Source: Candidatus Kaiserbacteria bacterium
GTDB lineage: Bacteria > Patescibacteriota > Minisyncoccia > Phycocordibacterales > UBA2100
Assembly (NCBI GenBank): GCA_028286865.1
Contig: JAQBQU010000015.1
Coordinates: forward strand, 1-47,357
Direction: 5' to 3'
DNA: 47,357 nucleotides
A program made the translations under genes and the position numbers. This document shows, in pieces, positions 15,051-23,751 of this stretch; position 1 is the first letter of the stretch, and each line of letters opens with the position of its first letter. A model generated the notes under the pieces. That model saw only the letters and a list, made by a program, of their open reading frames with translations, was not told the DNA's origin and ran no database searches.

Positions 15051-16841
15051 TTATTCCTCGCTCAAAAATCCTCCCGCCTGGATGTTCCAGAGCTTGCGAT
15101 ACAAGCCGTCTGATGCGATGAGCTCCATATGCGTACCATCCGCTTCCACAGCTCCCTTTTCAAGTACGATAATGCGGTCCATTTTCATAATAGTAGAGAG
15201 TCGGTGCGCGATCACCAGCACTGTCTTTCCTTCCATCAGCACCTGGAGCGAATCCTGAATATATCGCTCGGACTCGGAGTCGAGACTCGACGTCGCCTCG
15301 TCGAGAAGGAGGATGGGTGCACGCTTGAGTATCGCGCGTGCGATGGCGATGCGCTGGCGTTCTCCGCCGGAGAGTCTCACTCCGCGCTCGCCAACGAACG
15401 TGCCGTACGCTTCCGGAAGCTGCGAGATAAATTCATGACAATGCGCGAGCTTTGCCGCCTCCATCACCTCCTCATCGGTCGCGTCACGGTGACCGTAGCG
15501 GATATTTTCCAAAAGTGACCGATGAAAAAGTATTGGCTCTTGCGGCACGAAGGCAATCGCGTCGCGCAACGATTCTTGTTTTACCTTCTTGATGTTTTGC
15601 CCGTCGATCTCGATCGAGCCATCGTCTACATCATAGAGTCGAAGCAGGAGTTTCGTGATGGTGGATTTCCCGGCGCCACTCGGTCCGACGAGCGCCACTT
15701 TTTCTCCTCCTCTGATCGAGAGGTTGAGGTCATTGAGGATGGGGCGGGCTTCGTTGAATTGGAAATTCACGCCCTTAACATCGATCTTCCCCTCAGAGAT
15801 CTGCAGGTCTTGCGCCCCCTCGACATCTTTGACCCCGTGCGGTGTCTGCATGATATGCACCATCTCGCCGGCGTCAGCGAATCCGTCGTACACGCGGCGG
15901 AGCTCACGGGTTATTGAATTGAGATTATCGAAGATTCCGAGGAGGTATGACTGGATCAGGACGAAATCTCCAACGGTCAAGAGGCCCCGCTCCCAGAAAC
16001 GGAACGCACCGTAGAGCAAACTCACATTGATGAGCACCATGAGAAATCCTTGGGCGCCCCAAATGTAGTCGTCGGCCACCCATGAACGCAGCGTGATCTT
16101 CCGCCATTTGCCGACCGCGTGCGCGGTATTTTCGTGCTCATGCTCGGCACCCGAGAAAATGGTTATCGTATTCTGATTCGATATCGCATCCGCAAAGGTA
16201 CCTGCAAGGGCGCTGTCTTCTTCCGCACGCTGCGCACGGATCGGCTGACGTAGGCGGGATACGTAAATCTGGAATGCGGCGAAGAGTACCGCCCACGCGC
16301 CGAGCATAATGCCGAGCGCGTGATTGCGAACAAAGAGTATTGATACGGCACCGACGACGTAGAGAATGGTCGGAATGAACGATGCGGCAAAACTGTCGAA
16401 GAGTGTTTCGAACGACCCTGCGTATTTGCTGATGCGACGAGTAAGCGTTCCGGCGAACTGAGATATAAAGAATTGGTACGAATGCTTGATCAGATAATCG
16501 AACGCATCGATGTAGAGAGTGCTCATCGCGCGGGCTTCAATATATATGGTGGAGATCGACAGCGCACGGCGCAGCAGCCACACAATGAGTCCGATGCTGC
16601 CGATCCAGAGGATGGTCACGATGAGCTGATGCTCCGTCTGTGCGGTCGGCGTATTAGACGAGATTATGTTGAAGAACTGACGCAGGAACAGCGGCGCGAT
16701 CAGGTTCGCCACCTGAAGAGCGACCGTTGAGAGCATGACGATCGTAAAGAGCGGCCATTCCCGCTTGAGCTGCTTTGCGTAGAAGAAGATGACCTGCAGT
16801 GGCCCGGCGGATTTCTTTTCTTTGGGTGCGACTCGTTTCAT
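15051..16841 (-). CDS. ABC exporter half-transporter (third)
   Basis: A 596-residue half-exporter: a basic N-terminus (MKRVAPKEKKS), a six-helix membrane domain and a complete ATPase domain with Walker A GPSGAGKST, Q-loop PQEPILF, signature LSGGERQ, Walker B LLLDEATSSLD and H-loop IAHRLS. All catalytic residues are present. It begins 33 bases after the fourth half-transporter, so the two are probably one transcription unit and may form a heterodimer, but each could also homodimerise. A GATACT box six bases before the ATG could give a second, leaderless start of transcription. Substrate unknown. Confidence 0.88.
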   Translation of the reverse strand: MKRVAPKEKKSAGPLQVIFFYAKQLKREWPLFTIVMLSTVALQVANLIAPLFLRQFFNIISSNTPTAQTEHQLIVTILWIGSIGLIVWLLRRALSISTIYIEARAMSTLYIDAFDYLIKHSYQFFISQFAGTLTRRISKYAGSFETLFDSFAASFIPTILYVVGAVSILFVRNHALGIMLGAWAVLFAAFQIYVSRLRQPIRAQRAEEDSALAGTFADAISNQNTITIFSGAEHEHENTAHAVGKWRKITLRSWVADDYIWGAQGFLMVLINVSLLYGAFRFWERGLLTVGDFVLIQSYLLGIFDNLNSITRELRRVYDGFADAGEMVHIMQTPHGVKDVEGAQDLQISEGKIDVKGVNFQFNEARPILNDLNLSIRGGEKVALVGPSGAGKSTITKLLLRLYDVDDGSIEIDGQNIKKVKQESLRDAIAFVPQEPILFHRSLLENIRYGHRDATDEEVMEAAKLAHCHEFISQLPEAYGTFVGERGVRLSGGERQRIAIARAILKRAPILLLDEATSSLDSESERYIQDSLQVLMEGKTVLVIAHRLSTIMKMDRIIVLEKGAVEADGTHMELIASDGLYRKLWNIQAGGFLSEE

Positions 16842-16874
16842 ATCACCAGTATCTCACGGCGCAGGAATATGTAC

Positions 16875-18671
16875 TTAATCCTGAAGGAATCCTCCCGCTT
16901 GATGCCTCCACAATTCGGAATAAATACCGCTGCCGGCGACGAGCTCCGCATGCGAACCTTCCTCCATTATTTTGCCCTGATCGATCACGATAATTCGGTC
17001 CATTTCGCGCAGTGTCGAAAGGCGGTGCGCGATCGCGATCACGGTCTTCCCTTGCATGAGTTCGTGCAATGCTTTCTGTATCTCTACCTCACTCTCGCTG
17101 TCGAGCGCGCTCGTTGCTTCGTCGAGAAGTAATATCGGCGAGTTCTTAAGGATGGCGCGCGCTATCGCGATGCGCTGGCGTTCACCGCCGGAGAGCTTCA
17201 CTCCACGTTCGCCGACGAGGGATCCGTAGCCCCCGGGCAATCTCGCAATGAAATCATGTGCTTGCGCCAAAGTAGCCGCATGGATCACCTCCTCTTCGGT
17301 CGCGGTCGGATTACCGTAGGCAATATTTTCTCGAATCGAACGGTGGAACAACAACGGCTCCTGAGGAACGACCGATATCGCATTTCGTAAGCTCTCCTGG
17401 GTGACCGACGCAATATCGGTCCCGTCTATGGTGATAGCACCGCTCACAATATCGTGATGATGCAAGAGCAGCCGCACAAGCGTCGATTTGCCGGCGCCGC
17501 TGCGACCCACCAGACCCACGCGCTGCCGCGCGGGTATGACGAGCGAAAGATCTTTGAAAACGATCCTGTTGTCATAGGCGAAGGTGACCGAGTCGAATTC
17601 GATCTGCCCCTCAGCTGCTGCCAGCGCGACTGCATCAGGACGATCAGGTATTTCGTGAGGCTCAAGGATCTCTTCCAGAGATTCCTGTACCTCGCCGATC
17701 GTTTCTGCGAACGAATTTAAATGCGAACCGAGAAATACGAGCAGGCCTTCGATGCGGAAGATGAGCGTCACCACAAGAATGATGTCGCCTACCGAGACGA
17801 TCCCGATCTTCGCAAAATACACCGCAGCGAACGCCATCGCTCCACCGAACAGTGTCTGCAGCACACCGTTGAGCACGAGCACCCACTCACCGAAGTGCCA
17901 GTTGCGCAGTCCTGCCTGGCGTCTGTTCTCGACCATGCTCTTGATCCGCTCGATCTCAAAGAGGCGCCGAGCATATTCTTGCATCGCTGTGATATTCGAA
18001 AGCAGATCGACCGTTGATCCGTTTATGACTGTCTCGAGTTTCTGCGCATTGGACGAAAGTGGCACGCGCATTCGGGAGAAAAAAACGTTAACGCCAAGTG
18101 CCACCAAGACCCAGAGCGAAAATATCCATGCCAAGAGCGGGTTGGCGAAGTACGCTATCACGAAGCTCGCCACGACCGCGACGGCCAGATCTAGAAATTG
18201 CCACAGCGTACTTTCTACCATCTGGCGTGTCCCGCTCGCGGCATGCGTGATCTTATTGGCGAGCGACCCGGCGAAGCGATCGGAAAAATACGCGCGCGAG
18301 TGAAGCGTTATATACGCGGTGAGCGAATACCGCGCAGTGGCGCGACCTCCCGTCGCCCATAAGGAGCCGGCGAACCCGCTCACACGTATCGCCAGTTGCC
18401 CGGTGAATAATACGAACACATATGCACCGCATGCCAAGAATATCGGCCCGTATCCGCCGTCCGGTAACGCCGCAACGCTATTGGCAAGCATTTTGAATAC
18501 GAACGCGACCATGGTGTACAGGGTTGAGCCGACGATGACTGCACAGATCGCGACCAGTGCCGGTTTCCAATGCGGTCGCGAAACGAAAAGAAAAAAACGG
18601 AACGGATTCGTCGTCATCGGAATATCGCTGCGCCAGGTATCTGGCGGGGCTTTGACGGGTATCAATTTCAT
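16875..18671 (-). CDS. ABC exporter half-transporter (fourth)
   Basis: A 598-residue half-exporter with an N-terminal membrane domain and an ATPase domain: Walker A GRSGAGKST, PQEPLLF, signature LSGGERQ, Walker B LLLDEATSALD, H-loop IAHRLS. It resembles its downstream neighbour more than the first pair. The start at 18671 is chosen because a TACAAT box (18678-18683) lies exactly six bases before it, giving a leaderless mRNA; an in-frame ATG at 18695 lies upstream of that box. It is divergent from tsaD. Confidence 0.88.
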   Translation of the reverse strand: MKLIPVKAPPDTWRSDIPMTTNPFRFFLFVSRPHWKPALVAICAVIVGSTLYTMVAFVFKMLANSVAALPDGGYGPIFLACGAYVFVLFTGQLAIRVSGFAGSLWATGGRATARYSLTAYITLHSRAYFSDRFAGSLANKITHAASGTRQMVESTLWQFLDLAVAVVASFVIAYFANPLLAWIFSLWVLVALGVNVFFSRMRVPLSSNAQKLETVINGSTVDLLSNITAMQEYARRLFEIERIKSMVENRRQAGLRNWHFGEWVLVLNGVLQTLFGGAMAFAAVYFAKIGIVSVGDIILVVTLIFRIEGLLVFLGSHLNSFAETIGEVQESLEEILEPHEIPDRPDAVALAAAEGQIEFDSVTFAYDNRIVFKDLSLVIPARQRVGLVGRSGAGKSTLVRLLLHHHDIVSGAITIDGTDIASVTQESLRNAISVVPQEPLLFHRSIRENIAYGNPTATEEEVIHAATLAQAHDFIARLPGGYGSLVGERGVKLSGGERQRIAIARAILKNSPILLLDEATSALDSESEVEIQKALHELMQGKTVIAIAHRLSTLREMDRIIVIDQGKIMEEGSHAELVAGSGIYSELWRHQAGGFLQD

Positions 18672-18722
18672 CGCGCAATTGTAGCTGTAAAGCACATTAC
18701 GCGCTATTCTGTGGCTGAAACT

Positions 18723-19892
18723 ATGAAAATCCTGAGCATAGAGACAAGCTGTGATGAGACCGCTGTCTGCCTCTTAGAGGCGACCGGCGATTTTGACGCG
18801 GATTTCTCATACAAAGTGCTCGGTAATGCACTCTTTTCCCAAGCACATCTGCATGCCCAGTACGGCGGTGTCTTCCCCAATCTTGCCAAGCGCGAGCATG
18901 CCAAAAATCTCGTACCGCTTCTTGAAGAAGCCCTTCGCCAAGCGTCGGCCTTGTCCGCGTCAGCTGCTCAGTCACTCCAAGGGGTCCCCTTGGAGTCACT
19001 TCAGGCATCGCTCGCGCGCGAGCCTGAATTGCTTGAGAAAATAATTCCATTCATCGAGTCGTACCAAAAGCCCGACATTGATGCTATCGCCGTGACCTAC
19101 GGCCCCGGACTCGAACCTGCGCTCTGGGTCGGTATCAATTTCGCTAAGGCGCTCTCATATGTATGGAACGTCCCGCTTGTGCCGGTGAATCACATGGAAG
19201 GTCACGTGATGATGTCGATGGTCCAAAATGGAGCGATGCGCGGCTTCGAATTCCCTGTGCTCTCGCTTCTTATTTCGGGCGGTCACACGGAGCTCATTCT
19301 TTCGCGTGAGTGGATGAAATACGAACGCATCGGAGAAACCCGCGATGACGCCGCGGGCGAGGCATTCGACAAGGTCGCGCGGCTCATGGAGCTTCCCTAC
19401 CCGGGCGGTCCCGTCATCTCCCAACTTGCCGCCGAAGCCCGACTCCAAGGGGTCCCCTTGGAGTTGAAATTCACGCCGCCGATGCTCAATTCAAAAGATT
19501 ATGACTTTTCTTTTTCGGGACTGAAGACGGAAGTGCGCAAAGTCGTCGAAGCTGCTCAACCACTCACCGATGATAAGAAAAAAGAGATCGCACTGGCATT
19601 CGAAAATGCGGTCGCGCATGTGCTCGTTCATAAAACCATTAAAGCGGTCGAGGAATTCGATGTGCATACAGTTGTCGTCGGTGGCGGTGTCTCGGCCAAC
19701 TCCTTCATCCGCTCCGAACTCGCCGCCAAGCTCGCACAGCGCGACGCATCCGCATCACTTCTCGTCCCCGCCCCCGAATTCGCGACCGACAACGCGCTGA
19801 TGATCGCGATCGCGGGATATTTCCATGCACTTCGAAAAGATTTTGCACAGCCGGAAGCAATTTCAGCGACCGGCAATCTGAGACTCGAATAA
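18723..19892 (+). CDS. tsaD: tRNA N6-threonylcarbamoyladenosine transferase TsaD
   Basis: TsaD (Kae1/Gcp family, ASKHA fold) transfers the threonylcarbamoyl group to A37 of tRNA. Motifs: MKILSIETSCDETA, the iron-binding HMEGH, SGGHTEL, DDAAGEAFDKVARL and VVGGGVSANSFIR. At 389 residues it is about 50 longer than E. coli TsaD. The extra length lies mainly between PLLEEAL and KPDIDAIAVTYGPG (about 40 residues) and after QLAAEAR. Both sites contain the same 23-nt palindrome, encoding LQGVPLE each time. A TATTCT box ends 12 bases before the ATG. The partner enzyme TsaC is at 14233. Confidence 0.95.
   Translation: MKILSIETSCDETAVCLLEATGDFDADFSYKVLGNALFSQAHLHAQYGGVFPNLAKREHAKNLVPLLEEALRQASALSASAAQSLQGVPLESLQASLAREPELLEKIIPFIESYQKPDIDAIAVTYGPGLEPALWVGINFAKALSYVWNVPLVPVNHMEGHVMMSMVQNGAMRGFEFPVLSLLISGGHTELILSREWMKYERIGETRDDAAGEAFDKVARLMELPYPGGPVISQLAAEARLQGVPLELKFTPPMLNSKDYDFSFSGLKTEVRKVVEAAQPLTDDKKKEIALAFENAVAHVLVHKTIKAVEEFDVHTVVVGGGVSANSFIRSELAAKLAQRDASASLLVPAPEFATDNALMIAIAGYFHALRKDFAQPEAISATGNLRLE
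18974..18996. repeat. 23-nt palindrome in tsaD, copy 1
   Basis: Arms ACTCCAAGGGG and CCCCTTGGAGT around a single T. Identical to 19442-19464. In frame it encodes LQGVPLE within a 40-residue insertion relative to E. coli TsaD. Confidence 0.9.
19442..19464. repeat. 23-nt palindrome in tsaD, copy 2
   Basis: The same 11-1-11 palindrome as at 18974-18996, in the same strand and the same reading phase, again encoding LQGVPLE. It lies in a variable segment before the conserved KFTPPM region. Confidence 0.9.
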
Positions 19893-19930
19893 CAAAAGCC
19901 GCGGAGTTTCCCCCGCGGCCTTCTATTGTT
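19893..19930. terminator. Bidirectional terminator between tsaD and histidine phosphatase
   Basis: GCCGCGG (19898-19904) and CCGCGGC (19913-19919) form a stem. The minus strand reads into TTTTGTT, the plus strand into CTTCTATTGTTCT. It serves both convergent genes. Confidence 0.7.
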
Positions 19931-19942
19931 CTCTCGATCCAT

Positions 19943-20686
19943 CTAAAGGGTCCGGACTTTTTCGATCAATGCCCCGAGCGCCGTGTTCGAGTACAACGGA
20001 CGATCGATCTCCTCCCAGGAGCCAAAGTGGGGATCCTTACACGGAACCGTGAGACGCCGATCCCAGCCGCTCGTGCTCCTTTTATATTCGATCAAAACAC
20101 CGTTGGAGAGATCGCCGCGGGTGTCTTTGTACGAACCAAAATCCCACGAACACTTACCGCCCATGATGATGCGATCAACTACCCGGATCACATGACCGTG
20201 ACAGACAACAAGAGAACGATCCGTGAGTGATTCAAAGAACGGCCTGGCTCGCGTGTCGAGATCCAGGAACGATTCTCCGCGCTCAACCCGATATCGATAA
20301 TTGTCGCGGGAATGACGCTGCTGTTTCGATTCATCGAGTAGCGCTGCAGCCTCGTCCGGCTTCATTGAATTTAGGATGCCGCTGTCTTTTTCGCAGATGC
20401 GATCTTCGACTTCCCAACGCGCACCGAGAATATCGAGCAATCGCGATGTGCGCATCGCGCGTAAGTAAGCGGAGGTGATATGACGCGTGAAGCTGAGACC
20501 ATGCTCTTTCAGCCATTCGCCGGTGGCAATCGCCTGCTCTACACCAGCGGGCGTCAAGTCGTGTAGCGATGATGGCTTACTGATCACAGCATCATATGCA
20601 TCCGCTTGACCGCGCGCATGATTCCGCTCGGCAGCGTTGTTATCCGCTTCCATGTGACGCAAAAGCGCAAAGTATTCACAATTCAT
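19943..20686 (-). CDS. Histidine phosphatase superfamily protein
   Basis: A 247-residue protein of the phosphoglycerate mutase-like histidine phosphatase superfamily. The catalytic histidine is in LLRHMEAD (RHM in place of the usual RHG), and the second conserved histidine is in SLVVCHGHVIRVV. The middle segment (LTPAGVEQAIATGEWL) is typical. About 40 extra C-terminal residues have no assigned role. AAGGAG lies upstream of the ATG and a strong hairpin follows, so it belongs to the autonomous small transcription units of this window rather than the leaderless core genes. Substrate unknown. Confidence 0.85.
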   Translation of the reverse strand: MNCEYFALLRHMEADNNAAERNHARGQADAYDAVISKPSSLHDLTPAGVEQAIATGEWLKEHGLSFTRHITSAYLRAMRTSRLLDILGARWEVEDRICEKDSGILNSMKPDEAAALLDESKQQRHSRDNYRYRVERGESFLDLDTRARPFFESLTDRSLVVCHGHVIRVVDRIIMGGKCSWDFGSYKDTRGDLSNGVLIEYKRSTSGWDRRLTVPCKDPHFGSWEEIDRPLYSNTALGALIEKVRTL

Positions 20687-20859
20687 TTCCGCTCCTTATT
20701 TCAGAGGGCCTCTTTTGAACCTACTACAGGAGGTGAGTCAAAGCAATCGAGACCTTTTATGAGCCTAGAAACAAGCACCTAATGCTGTTAGATTCAGAAA
20801 AACTATCTAACCCTCACGGCCATGGGTAAAATTTCTTTATACCTCTAGCTTGAGAAGGT

Positions 20860-21327
20860 TCAGGATTTAAACATGTCTCGATCAAGCCCGCCTTTCTTGT
20901 CTATTTCATATACGGCGAGACCATGTTGGGTTGTGGCTGCTATAAGCACAACACTTTGCCCGTCCTCAAGTTTCTGAAGGGATATGTAAGAAACTCCACC
21001 TTCTTTCTTTTCCACTTTATTAAACTTTGCGTCATCGGGAACGGTAGCTTTACCAAATGTTCTCCTTATATACTCTATGCACTTTCCTTGTACCTCATCG
21101 GGAACTTCCGCCAAGGTGACCGGTAGGCCTTCGCGCATATATATGCTCTCTGCCCACGAGTCTGCGGTGTGGTTCATACCTGCCTCCTCTTCTTCGCTCC
21201 CGAATGGTCTGTATGACGCAATTCCTCGGATCTTATCTTCAAGCTGTGCTGTTTCTGCCGCTATCCTAACGTCATTGATACGTCCTTTTTCATCGTTATA
21301 AGGTCGCGGTTTAAATTCTTCTGACAT
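20860..21327 (-). CDS. Hypothetical protein, 155 residues
   Basis: I do not recognise this protein. It is soluble, acidic and charged, with no signal peptide. The C-terminal half looks like a small alpha/beta domain (VSYISLQKLEDGQSVVLIAATTQHGLAVYEIDKKG). A TATCGT box with an upstream TGA (extended -10 type) lies six bases before the ATG, predicting a leaderless mRNA. It is divergent from valS. The 170 bases downstream, before the phosphatase gene, hold a hairpin GTTAGAT/ATCTAAC near 20787-20811. Confidence 0.7.
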   Translation of the reverse strand: MSEEFKPRPYNDEKGRINDVRIAAETAQLEDKIRGIASYRPFGSEEEEAGMNHTADSWAESIYMREGLPVTLAEVPDEVQGKCIEYIRRTFGKATVPDDAKFNKVEKKEGGVSYISLQKLEDGQSVVLIAATTQHGLAVYEIDKKGGLDRDMFKS

Positions 21328-21397
21328 AAAGGAACGATATCATGGGGGCATTCTGTGCCAGAAGACACCTGGGTATAACATATGCTAATCTGGCCCA

Positions 21398-23617
21398 ATG
21401 GAGCCATCGAAAGCACCGCAGCCATTCCTGAGCCCCTATAATTCTATCGACAACGAGCCGAGAATCCGCGCGCTCTGGGAGGACTCTAAATATGCAAATC
21501 CGGACGTGTGTATCGAAAAGGGCGTAACTGCCTCTGATGCCGAGCCGTATACGATCGTGCTTCCCCCGCCGAACGTCACGGGTACTTTGCACATGGGCCA
21601 CGCTGCCATGCTCGCGATCGAAGACATCCTCATCCGCTACCAACGCATGCGAGGGAAAAAGACGCTCTGGGTACCGGGGACGGATAGCGCCGCGATCGCG
21701 ACACAATCGAAAGTCGAGGGTGATATATATAAGAAAGAAAAACTCTCACGCCACGATCTCGGCCGCGACGAATTGATGAAGCGCATCGACGCATTCACCG
21801 AAGAGAGCAAGAATACGATCATCGAACAAGTGCAGCGCATGGGCTCGTCTCTCGATTGGAGCCGCTACGCATACACGATGGATGCTCCACGATACAACGC
21901 GGTCATGACGGCGTTCGTCCGCATGTACGAAGCCGGGCTCATTTATCGCGGTAACCGCATCGTGAATTGGGATCCGAAATTGCAGACGACCGTTTCTGAC
22001 GAAGAGATCGAGCATGTGGAGCAGAAAGATCCCTTTTATTACTTCCAATACGGCCCGTTCGTGATCGGCACGGTACGTCCGGAGACGAAATTCGGAGACA
22101 AATACGTCGTGGTACATCCCGACGACGAGCGCTACGCAGAGTACTCGCACGGCCAGCAGCTCGAACTCGAATGGATCAATGGGCCTATCGTAGCAACGGT
22201 GATCAAAGACGAGGCCGCGAATATGGAGACCGGGACCGGCGCCATGACCATCACTCCTGCTCACTCCGCTATCGACTTCGAGATAGCGCAGCGCCACAAG
22301 CTCGACGTGGAACAGGTGATCGACGAGCGCGGCATACTCCTTCCTATCGCAGGAGAATTCGCGGGACAGCACATCAAGAAGGCGCGTTCGATGATCGTGG
22401 CGAAGCTTCACGAAAAGGGCCTCGTTGTGAAGATAGACGAGAGCTACACTCACAACGTCTCGACTAATAGTCGCGGCGGCGGCACGATCGAGCCACAGAT
22501 CAAGCTCCAGTGGTTCGTCGGCGTGAATAAAGAATTCACCATTCCCCACTCCGAGATACCCGGCATTCAATCGGGCTCAAAGACTACGCTCAAAGAGGTC
22601 ATGCGCGCGGCGGTCGCGAGCGGAGCGACGAAAATTAATCCGGAGCGCTTCGAGAAGATCTATTTCCACTGGATAGAGAATCTGCGCGACTGGTGTATCT
22701 CGCGTCAGATCTGGTTCGGTCATCGCATCCCGGTGTGGTACAAGGGCGATGAAATATATTGCGGTACTGAGGCGCCCGAGGGCGAGGGCTGGGAGCAGGA
22801 CCACGACACGCTCGATACCTGGTTCTCATCGGGACTGTGGACCTTTTCTACTCTCGGTTGGCCGGACAAGACTCCCGACCTCGAGACATTCCACCCGACA
22901 TCGGTCCTCGAGACCGGATACGACATCATCTTCTTCTGGGTCGCCCGCATGATACTCATGTCGGGATTCCACCTCGGCCAGGTCCCCTTCAAGCAGGTGT
23001 ACCTGCACGGGCTTGTCCGCGACGGCCAGGGCCGCAAGATGTCGAAAAGCCTCGGCAATATCATCGACCCGCTGACCATGATCGAAAAGTATGGTGCCGA
23101 CGCAACGCGCCTCTCGCTTATTATCGGAGCCCAGCCGGGTAACGACCTCAAGCTCGACGAGAACCGCGTGCGCGGCTACAAGCACTTCGCCAATAAGCTC
23201 TGGAACATCACCCGCTTCGTGCTTGAGAATGCCGACGCCTCATCGCTTACGGCTACGCTTACTGATGCGGATAAAGCGCTCGTCGCGGAAGCGAAAGAGC
23301 TCGCACAGACCGTCTCGGGCAATATCGACACCTTCCGCCTCGATCTCGCCGGAGACGCCGTGTATCACTATGTGTGGGACCGTTTCGCCGCGCAGATCAT
23401 CGAAGAGACCAAGCCGGTCCTGAAACTGTACGAAGGCGAAGAAAAAGCATCGAAGCAGCGCATGCTCTACGAGATACTCATCCTTTCGCTCAAACTCCTT
23501 CATCCGTTCATGCCGTTCGTGACCGAAGCCATCTGGCAGGAGCTTCCTGAGAAAGAAACCGATCTCCTCATGGTAGCCAAGTGGCCAGTTCAACCAACCG
23601 GAGCAAGTAGCATCTGA
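21398..23617 (+). CDS. valS: Valyl-tRNA synthetase
   Basis: ValRS charges tRNA-Val; it is a class Ia synthetase with an editing (CP1) domain. The HIGH motif is HMGH in PPPNVTGTLHMGHA, the editing-site motif is TVRPETKFGD, and KMSKS appears in GRKMSKSLGN. The anticodon-binding domain runs to the end. At 739 residues it is about 210 shorter than E. coli ValRS and lacks the C-terminal coiled coil, a shortening common in compact genomes. The upstream TAATCT box, with an extended TG, lies six bases before the ATG. A structured repeat element follows 20 bases after the stop. Confidence 0.97.
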   Translation: MEPSKAPQPFLSPYNSIDNEPRIRALWEDSKYANPDVCIEKGVTASDAEPYTIVLPPPNVTGTLHMGHAAMLAIEDILIRYQRMRGKKTLWVPGTDSAAIATQSKVEGDIYKKEKLSRHDLGRDELMKRIDAFTEESKNTIIEQVQRMGSSLDWSRYAYTMDAPRYNAVMTAFVRMYEAGLIYRGNRIVNWDPKLQTTVSDEEIEHVEQKDPFYYFQYGPFVIGTVRPETKFGDKYVVVHPDDERYAEYSHGQQLELEWINGPIVATVIKDEAANMETGTGAMTITPAHSAIDFEIAQRHKLDVEQVIDERGILLPIAGEFAGQHIKKARSMIVAKLHEKGLVVKIDESYTHNVSTNSRGGGTIEPQIKLQWFVGVNKEFTIPHSEIPGIQSGSKTTLKEVMRAAVASGATKINPERFEKIYFHWIENLRDWCISRQIWFGHRIPVWYKGDEIYCGTEAPEGEGWEQDHDTLDTWFSSGLWTFSTLGWPDKTPDLETFHPTSVLETGYDIIFFWVARMILMSGFHLGQVPFKQVYLHGLVRDGQGRKMSKSLGNIIDPLTMIEKYGADATRLSLIIGAQPGNDLKLDENRVRGYKHFANKLWNITRFVLENADASSLTATLTDADKALVAEAKELAQTVSGNIDTFRLDLAGDAVYHYVWDRFAAQIIEETKPVLKLYEGEEKASKQRMLYEILILSLKLLHPFMPFVTEAIWQELPEKETDLLMVAKWPVQPTGASSI

Positions 23618-23637
23618 TTTCTTTTGAAGAGTGAGCG

Positions 23638-23727
23638 GCAGTGCTTTTTACCGTGTGCGCAGGCCCGACGGGGCCGAGATCCAGCGCTGCCTGAGCACAG
23701 GCAGATAGCGACGGTAAAAAGCACTGC
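23638..23727. repeat. Structured repeat element, copy 1 (about 90 nt)
   Basis: Perfect 16-bp outer stem GCAGTGCTTTTTACCG (23638-23653) / CGGTAAAAAGCACTGC (23712-23727). Inside are hairpin GGCCC/GGGCC in the segment CGCAGGCCCGACGGGGCC and a second hairpin CTGCCTG-AGCA-CAGGCAG. Layout, the CGCAGG...GGCC(C)GAG core and the outer flanks (GAGCG left, CGA.CGTA right) match the element at 46386-46475 in the same orientation, although most stem bases differ. This suggests selection on structure. Confidence 0.75.
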
Positions 23728-23739
23728 TCGAACGTACGC

Positions 23740-23745
23740 TATAAT
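23740..23745 (+). promoter_or_regulatory. -10 box of leaderless PrsW-like gene
   Basis: Consensus TATAAT exactly six bases before the GTG start at 23752, so the first transcribed base should be the G of the start codon. It lies 13 bases after the structured element. Confidence 0.6.
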
Positions 23746-23751
23746 CTCGGG

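Noticed and set aside
19893-20860. Search for a displaced tsaD or 20860-gene tail around the histidine phosphatase unit
   Set aside because: No sequence resembling either gene end was found on the far side of the unit.
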